This document shows positions 8,400 to 14,721 of a stretch of DNA of 14,721 nt, one piece after another (the stretch's first letter is position 1; each line of letters opens with the position of its first letter). A program made the position numbers and the translations under genes. The notes under the pieces were generated by a model. That model was not told where the DNA came from. It ran no database searches and was given only the letters and a program-made list of their open reading frames with translations. The DNA comes from Bacteroidia bacterium (lineage in GTDB: Bacteria > Bacteroidota > Bacteroidia > UKL13-3): contig JAKRSG010000180.1 in NCBI GenBank assembly GCA_022402405.1, positions 1-14,721 of the forward strand, given 5' to 3'.

Positions 8400-8737
8400 C
8401 ATTGTAAACGCAAGCATTATATTCTTTTATCAATGTAATGTATATTTATTCACTATTTAGCCCCAAAATGAGACCGAAATAAAATTAGAACAAAAACGGG
8501 AAAAACTATACAAATAGAGTAATTAAATAAGTTAAATGTTGGAGAATTATTTAATACACCTTTTTACAATTCACAGAAAACAAGCAATTAAATATACATA
8601 AAAGAGAATTTGAACCCTTCAATTAAAAATGAGGGGGTTAAAAAATCTAAAATCCCAAAACAAGAATACAAATAATCCTAGATTCAAATTGGGAAATTGC
8701 CGCAAAATCAACTATCTATTAATCAACATTTTAACTT
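8400..8737. other. AT-rich intergenic stretch between duplicated units
   Basis: About 340 bases with no credible gene or RNA. ATTCAAATTGGGA at 8682-8694 is an exact 13-base match to 6097-6109, so this side carries a second TTGGGA motif 56 bases before the conserved box. A CCCCAAAATGA patch near 8461 resembles one near 5817. Presumably it holds the promoter region of the second unit. Confidence 0.55.
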
Positions 8738-8763
8738 TTGGGACATGTTTTGTCAATATAGGA
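8738..8763 (+). promoter_or_regulatory. Conserved 26-nt upstream box, copy 2
   Basis: Counterpart of the box at 6104-6129, with three mismatches in 26, ending 19 bases before the ATG of the second lipoprotein gene. In this copy the centre contains a short inverted repeat, GACA-TGTTT-TGTC, only partly kept in copy 1. Conservation against diverged flanks supports a shared control function, but whether it is promoter, operator or leader is unknown. Confidence 0.5.
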
Positions 8764-8782
8764 ATAATTAAACCCGTAAAGT

Positions 8783-9166
8783 ATGAAAAATAATTTTTAT
8801 CTACTGTTGGTTCTGGCGGCTTTGTTAAGCTCGTGTAAGAAAGATTTGGTTGAGCGCTATGAGAACTCTCCCAAACTTAGTGTAAACAAAGCCAAGAACA
8901 CAACAGAATTGAAAACAGATGTGAATTTCACTTGGTCTACCAGCAAATCATTGGTAATAAATGTGGAATCTAATGAAACTTATCCATTAATTATTACTTC
9001 GTCAAATGGTGAAGTACTAGGAAAAGCCTTAATTTTTGGCAACAAAAAAAATGAGGTTAAACTAACTGTGGGTGCCAATAATGAGCAAATCAAAGTTATC
9101 TTCAAAGGAAAAGAATACCCAATTAGCACAGGCGCAAGTAACATTAATCTTAACGTAACAGAATAA
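8783..9166 (+). CDS. Small surface lipoprotein paired with LruC protein, copy 2
   Basis: A 127-residue paralogue of the lipoprotein at 6147-6527, function unknown. The signal peptide ends in the lipobox LLSSC, with Cys18 the predicted lipidation site, followed by K-K-D. Identical or near-identical blocks include CKKDLVERYE, SPK, TELKT, WSTSK, SSNGEVL, KAL, EQIKV and KEYPIST; the central strands and C-terminal tail vary more. The ATG is chosen because it gives a complete lipoprotein signal and follows the conserved box by 19 bases. Three bases separate its stop from the next start codon, so the LruC gene downstream is almost certainly co-translated. The strict conservation of the first ten mature residues suggests that this segment contacts a partner or export machinery, which is an inference. 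Confidence 0.88.
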   Translation: MKNNFYLLLVLAALLSSCKKDLVERYENSPKLSVNKAKNTTELKTDVNFTWSTSKSLVINVESNETYPLIITSSNGEVLGKALIFGNKKNEVKLTVGANNEQIKVIFKGKEYPISTGASNINLNVTE

Positions 9167-9169
9167 GTT

Positions 9170-10966
9170 ATGAAAAAAATATTAAACACATTCGTTATAC
9201 TTACATTAGTAAGTTTTTTAAGTCAGGCGCAAACTGTTTGGACGAGCACTACTAGCGGTGCATGGTCGTCGGCAAGCACCTGGACACGAACAGGCTCTGG
9301 AGGTGGCACAAGCGCTACCCCACCAGCTAGTCTCGGTAACAATCAAAGAGTAGTTATCACATCTGGACATACTGTAACGCAATCTTCATCCGACCTTGAG
9401 TTAAATGGTTCTGCGCGATTAACAATCGAAAATGGTGGAAAGTTAAACATGGGAAATAATAGAGGAATAACTACCAAGCATAATAATTGCCAATTTAACA
9501 TTAATAATGGAACTTATGAAAATACCACAGCAGGAAGTGGTGGAAATGTATTATTGGAAAAAGGTACCTTTAACTGGAAGGATGCTTCTGTTTTTATTTC
9601 GGGTAATCTGGATTTTAAAACCGATGTAAACGGCAGTATGGACAATATTTGTTTACGAGTTAAACAAAATAGTAAATTAGAAGGATTAGGATCATCTAGC
9701 AATTATACAACAATTAAAGATGTATATTGGCTTACAGGAGTTTCAAATACAGGAAATTTCACTGTAAAATCGAGCTCTTATATCAATGCAACCAATTGGA
9801 GAATCGTGGTAGGTTCAAACAGTGGCTATGCCGAATTTGAAAACTCAACCATTACAGGAAGTATATTCTCTATCTACGCAAATGATGAACTTATTACAAC
9901 AAGTTTAAGCGGTAATCCTTCTTTAGCAAACTATTGTACAGATAAAATAACAGGAGGATTAGGAGCTTATTCAGGAACAAAAACGAATAGCTGTGCAATT
10001 GCACAAGCTCAGAGCTGTGTGGGAATTCCAAGTGCTGATGCTGATGGCGATGGAATTATCGACGATTTAGATGATTATCCAAATGATGTTAACAGAGCAT
10101 TTAATAGTCCGTACCCAAGTACAGGTTATGCTACCTTAATGTTTGAAGATTTGTGGCCATTTAAAGGAGATTATGATTTCAACGATTTAGTAATCGATTA
10201 TAAATATAATACTATTACCAATGGTTTAAATCAGGTAGTAGAAGTAAAATATACTTTTGTTTTAAAAGCAATCGGTGCTGGATTAAGAAACGGATTTGGA
10301 TTTCAATTAGATAATATTGCACCAGATAAAATCACTTCTGTGAGCACTATAACTAAAACAAACAATGTTTCATGGTTAACCTTAAATGCCAATGGAACAG
10401 AAGCAGGGCAAACTTTTGCCAATGTTGTGTTATACGATAATGTATACAAAAGCTTGCAGTGGTCGGGCATAGGACAAATGGTGAATGTTTATTTGGATGG
10501 ACCAAATGCAAATCCATACGTTACGCCAGACACCACCGAAATTACGATTACGTTTTTAAATAACGGAGTAGCACCTAGCGGTGGAGTGGTTACCGCCTCA
10601 GAACTTCCAAGTTCAGCTTTCAATCCATATTTAATTTGTGGAGAAGAAGGCAGCTGGAACCAATTGAGAAATAAAGAAATTCACTTGCCAAACAGAGTTC
10701 CTACATCTAAAGCAAATACAGCTTTATTTGGAACAGAGCACGACGATAGTAACCCTGCAACAGGCAAATACTATAAAACTGCCGAAAATCTTCCATGGGC
10801 AATTGAGGTTTTTGAAGCCATTCCATATATGCAAGAAAAGCAAGATATCAGCACAGGATATAACAATTTTATACCTTGGGCAGAAAGCAATGGAAGCTCA
10901 TTTACCAGCTGGTTTACTAATAGCACCGGCAATAGAAATAATGCCAATCTTTATATAAGACCATAA
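9170..10966 (+). CDS. Secreted LruC domain-containing protein, copy 2
   Basis: A 598-residue paralogue of the protein at 6528-8321 with the same plan: signal peptide (MKKILN start, cleavage probably after QAQ at 21), beta-helix-like N-terminal half starting TVWTSTTSGAWSS with TSGHTVTQ and LTIENGGKLNMG, a calcium-binding type segment ADADGDGIIDDLDDYP, and a C-terminal LruC/DUF4842 domain with GDYDFNDLVIDYKY. The C-terminal half is more conserved between copies than the N-terminal half, which may mean that the N-terminal part recognises different targets. It lacks a T9SS tail and ends NLYIRP. It is translated with the lipoprotein gene three bases upstream and followed by a strong terminator. 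Molecular function unknown. Confidence 0.9.
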   Translation: MKKILNTFVILTLVSFLSQAQTVWTSTTSGAWSSASTWTRTGSGGGTSATPPASLGNNQRVVITSGHTVTQSSSDLELNGSARLTIENGGKLNMGNNRGITTKHNNCQFNINNGTYENTTAGSGGNVLLEKGTFNWKDASVFISGNLDFKTDVNGSMDNICLRVKQNSKLEGLGSSSNYTTIKDVYWLTGVSNTGNFTVKSSSYINATNWRIVVGSNSGYAEFENSTITGSIFSIYANDELITTSLSGNPSLANYCTDKITGGLGAYSGTKTNSCAIAQAQSCVGIPSADADGDGIIDDLDDYPNDVNRAFNSPYPSTGYATLMFEDLWPFKGDYDFNDLVIDYKYNTITNGLNQVVEVKYTFVLKAIGAGLRNGFGFQLDNIAPDKITSVSTITKTNNVSWLTLNANGTEAGQTFANVVLYDNVYKSLQWSGIGQMVNVYLDGPNANPYVTPDTTEITITFLNNGVAPSGGVVTASELPSSAFNPYLICGEEGSWNQLRNKEIHLPNRVPTSKANTALFGTEHDDSNPATGKYYKTAENLPWAIEVFEAIPYMQEKQDISTGYNNFIPWAESNGSSFTSWFTNSTGNRNNANLYIRP

Positions 10967-10981
10967 AGAAATTGGGAATTT

Positions 10982-11019
10982 AAAAAAAGAGGCTGTTCAA
11001 ATGAACAGCCTCTTTTTTT
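10982..11019 (+). terminator. Rho-independent terminator after LruC copy 2
   Basis: A perfect long stem pairs 10982-10998 with 11003-11019 (GAGGCTGTTC core) around an AAAT loop and ends in seven T residues. It begins 16 bases after the stop codon. Seven A residues on the left side would also allow termination from the other strand. Confidence 0.93.
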
Positions 11020-11156
11020 ATGCAATAGGTTTTGGTTTGAACCAAATGAAATATCGATAGGATTATGTGTTTTAGAAATAAATCATGAACAAAGCTTTGT
11101 AAATTAAAATACTTGAAAATAATTATCTAAGAAAATAATTACAAATACTCACAAAT

Positions 11157-11183
11157 AAAAAAAGGCCGCGACTGCGGCCTTTT
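11157..11183 (-). terminator. Rho-independent terminator of the tRNA-Asn gene
   Basis: Read on the minus strand, a GC-rich stem (AAAAGGCCGC paired with GCGGCCTTTT, four-base loop AGTC) is followed by seven T residues. It lies directly downstream of the tRNA 3' end, so the tRNA appears to be transcribed alone. Confidence 0.9.
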
Positions 11184-11184
11184 G

Positions 11185-11258
11185 CTCCCTCTCCTGGGCT
11201 CGAACCAGGGACCCCATGATTAACAGTCATGTGCTCTAACCAGCTGAGCTAAGAAGGA
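11185..11258 (-). tRNA. tRNA-Asn(GTT)
   Basis: The minus strand folds as a complete cloverleaf of 74 bases. The acceptor stem pairs TCCTTCT with AGAGGGA (one G-T), the D arm is GCTC-loop-GAGC with AGCTGGTTA, the anticodon arm is CATGA-CTGTTAA-TCATG giving anticodon GTT (+ strand 11222-11224), and the T arm is CCTGG-TTCGAGC-CCAGG. The discriminator is G. The 3' CCA is not encoded (CAA follows), as is usual in Bacteroidota, so it must be added enzymatically. Confidence 0.97.
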
Positions 11259-11386
11259 ATCTGGTTAAATTAACATCAAGATTTATTATTTCTTTCTGTT
11301 ATTTATTTCCCTTTCGGGGATGCAATGATAGGAATTCATTTTTAATTTCGCAATATTTGCACAATAAAATTTTAAAAAAAAATATC

Positions 11387-12325
11387 ATGAGTTTATTAGT
11401 CGTTGGTAGTGTGGCATTTGACGCCATTGAAACACCCTTTGGAAAAACAGATAAAATCGTTGGAGGCGCCGCTTCGTACATTGCTTTAGCCTCTTCTTAC
11501 TTTACAAAAGGGTCAAATTTAGTTGCAGTAGTGGGTGAAGATTTTCCAAATGAATTTATTGAACATCTCAATAAGCATGGTGTAAATACAGAAGGCTTAC
11601 AAATTAAAAAAGGTGAAAAATCGTTTTTCTGGAGTGGAAAATACCATACAGATATGAATACAAGAGATACCTTGGTAACAGAATTAAATGTATTAGGAGA
11701 TTTCGACCCTATTGTACCAGATGCTTACCAAGGTTGCGAATTTTTAATGCTAGGCAACCTAACTCCAAAAGTGCAGCAAACCGTTATTGAGCGCTTGCAC
11801 AAGCGCCCTAGATTAATTGTTATGGACACCATGAACTTTTGGATGGAAGTAGCTTTAGATGATTTAAAACAAACTCTAAAAATGGTTGATGTTTTAACCA
11901 TTAATGATGAAGAAGCCCGTTTGCTTTCGGGTGAATACTCTTTAGTTAAAGCTGCTGCCAAAATCCAAGAAATGGGCCCCAAATATTTAATCATTAAAAA
12001 GGGTGAAAACGGAGCTCTACTATTCCATGGTAAAGAAGTGTTTTTTGCACCTGCCTTGCCTTTAGAGGAAGTGTTTGACCCAACTGGCGCTGGAGATACT
12101 TTTGCTGGTGGATTTATTGGCTACCTTGCGAAAACAGGAGATATCAGTTTCGAAAACATGAAGAATGCCATTATTTACGGTTCGGCCATGGCCTCTTTCT
12201 GTGTAGAAAAATTTGGAACGGAAAGAATCATAGATTTAAGTCAGGAAGAATTAGACCATCGCATCAATCAATTTAAACAACTAGTTAAATTTAATATTGG
12301 CGCCAACTTGGCTTCTGGTAATTAA
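11387..12325 (+). CDS. PfkB-family carbohydrate/nucleoside kinase
   Basis: A 312-residue cytoplasmic kinase of the ribokinase/PfkB family, which transfers phosphate from ATP to a sugar or nucleoside. The N-terminal strand is SLLVVGSVAFD (residues 2-12), with a substrate-site loop IVGGAASYIAL (24-34) and VAVVGEDF (46-53). Residues 171-180 hold the NxxE motif (TINDEEARLL; Asn173, Glu176) that organises the metal-phosphate site. The C-terminal signature DPTGAGDTFAGGF (231-243) contains the catalytic base Asp237. Length is typical of the family. The start is the ATG at 11387; an in-frame TTG at 11357 would add ten lysine-rich residues ahead of the core strand and is unlikely. Substrate cannot be assigned. 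It stands alone, divergent from the tRNA and ended by a terminator shared with katG. An A-rich tract before the ATG serves in place of a Shine-Dalgarno. Confidence 0.93.
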   Translation: MSLLVVGSVAFDAIETPFGKTDKIVGGAASYIALASSYFTKGSNLVAVVGEDFPNEFIEHLNKHGVNTEGLQIKKGEKSFFWSGKYHTDMNTRDTLVTELNVLGDFDPIVPDAYQGCEFLMLGNLTPKVQQTVIERLHKRPRLIVMDTMNFWMEVALDDLKQTLKMVDVLTINDEEARLLSGEYSLVKAAAKIQEMGPKYLIIKKGENGALLFHGKEVFFAPALPLEEVFDPTGAGDTFAGGFIGYLAKTGDISFENMKNAIIYGSAMASFCVEKFGTERIIDLSQEELDHRINQFKQLVKFNIGANLASGN

Positions 12326-12346
12326 TATCAACAAACATCATAAAAC

Positions 12347-12383
12347 AAAAAAAGAGGAGAACTTACCATTCTCCTCTTTTTTT
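12347..12383. terminator. Bidirectional terminator between the kinase and katG genes
   Basis: A perfect 15-base stem (12347-12361, AAAAAAAGAGGAGAA, with 12369-12383) encloses a seven-base loop and is flanked by seven A on the left and seven T on the right. It lies between two convergent genes, 21 bases past the kinase stop and 20 bases past the katG stop on the other strand, so it can end both transcripts. Confidence 0.92.
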
Positions 12384-12403
12384 ATGCCTGAACCAAATAC
12401 ATA

Positions 12404-14719
<2,316 letters not shown>

Positions 14720-14721
14720 TA

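Larger units (their letters stand above)
8738..10966 (+). repeat. Tandem duplication, unit B (upstream box, lipoprotein, LruC protein)
   Basis: Second copy of the unit at 6104-8321, in direct orientation, separated from the first by a terminator and about 340 bases of gene-free DNA. Gene lengths are almost unchanged (127 and 598 residues against 126 and 597). Many differences, including synonymous ones, show the duplication is not recent. Confidence 0.88.

Noticed and set aside
5568..11160. CRISPR array or insertion-sequence ends in the AT-rich intergenic regions
   Set aside because: No regularly spaced short repeats, transposase fragments or paired terminal inverted repeats were found; the inverted repeats present are terminators.
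11357..11386. TTG start giving the kinase ten extra residues
   Set aside because: The extension is lysine-rich, precedes the conserved first strand SLLVVGSVAFD, and the ATG at 11387 follows an A-rich tract typical of start regions here.

Overview
The window looks like chromosomal DNA from an AT-rich member of the Bacteroidota. Evidence: a type IX secretion (T9SS) C-terminal sorting domain, GEVED domains, LruC/DUF4842 proteins, short lipoproteins ending their signal in S-C-K-K-D, weak or absent Shine-Dalgarno sequences, and a tRNA gene without an encoded CCA. I cannot name a genus. The first ten bases match the 3' end of the common Illumina adapter exactly, so position 1 is probably an assembled contig edge and not a natural boundary.

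Layout. (1) 1-5567 (+): the 3' part of a gene for a very large secreted modular surface protein, over 1,850 residues, with its start missing. It alternates BNR_assoc_N-like beta modules with GEVED domains in a repeat of 456 codons, then has a beta-rich stalk, an FN3-like module and a T9SS tail, closed by a strong terminator. (2) About 6100-11019 (+): a two-gene unit (small lipoprotein, then secreted LruC-domain protein) present twice in tandem. Each copy has its own 26-nt conserved upstream box and its own terminator. (3) 11157-11258 (-): tRNA-Asn(GTT) and its terminator. (4) 11387-12325 (+): a PfkB-family kinase, stable and housekeeping in character. (5) 12404-14689 (-): a complete catalase-peroxidase KatG with an export signal, convergent with the kinase and sharing a bidirectional terminator with it.

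How the genes fit together. The left two thirds encodes cell-surface or exported proteins: one T9SS cargo and two lipoprotein/LruC pairs. The right third is a tRNA, a cytoplasmic kinase and a peroxide-detoxifying enzyme sent to the periplasm. The most distinctive element is the duplicated lipoprotein-LruC pair. Both copies keep the same gene order, tight coupling, upstream box and signal peptides although the copies have diverged, which suggests the two products work together at the envelope. Their function cannot be read from sequence. I see no CRISPR array, insertion sequence, phage gene or restriction system.
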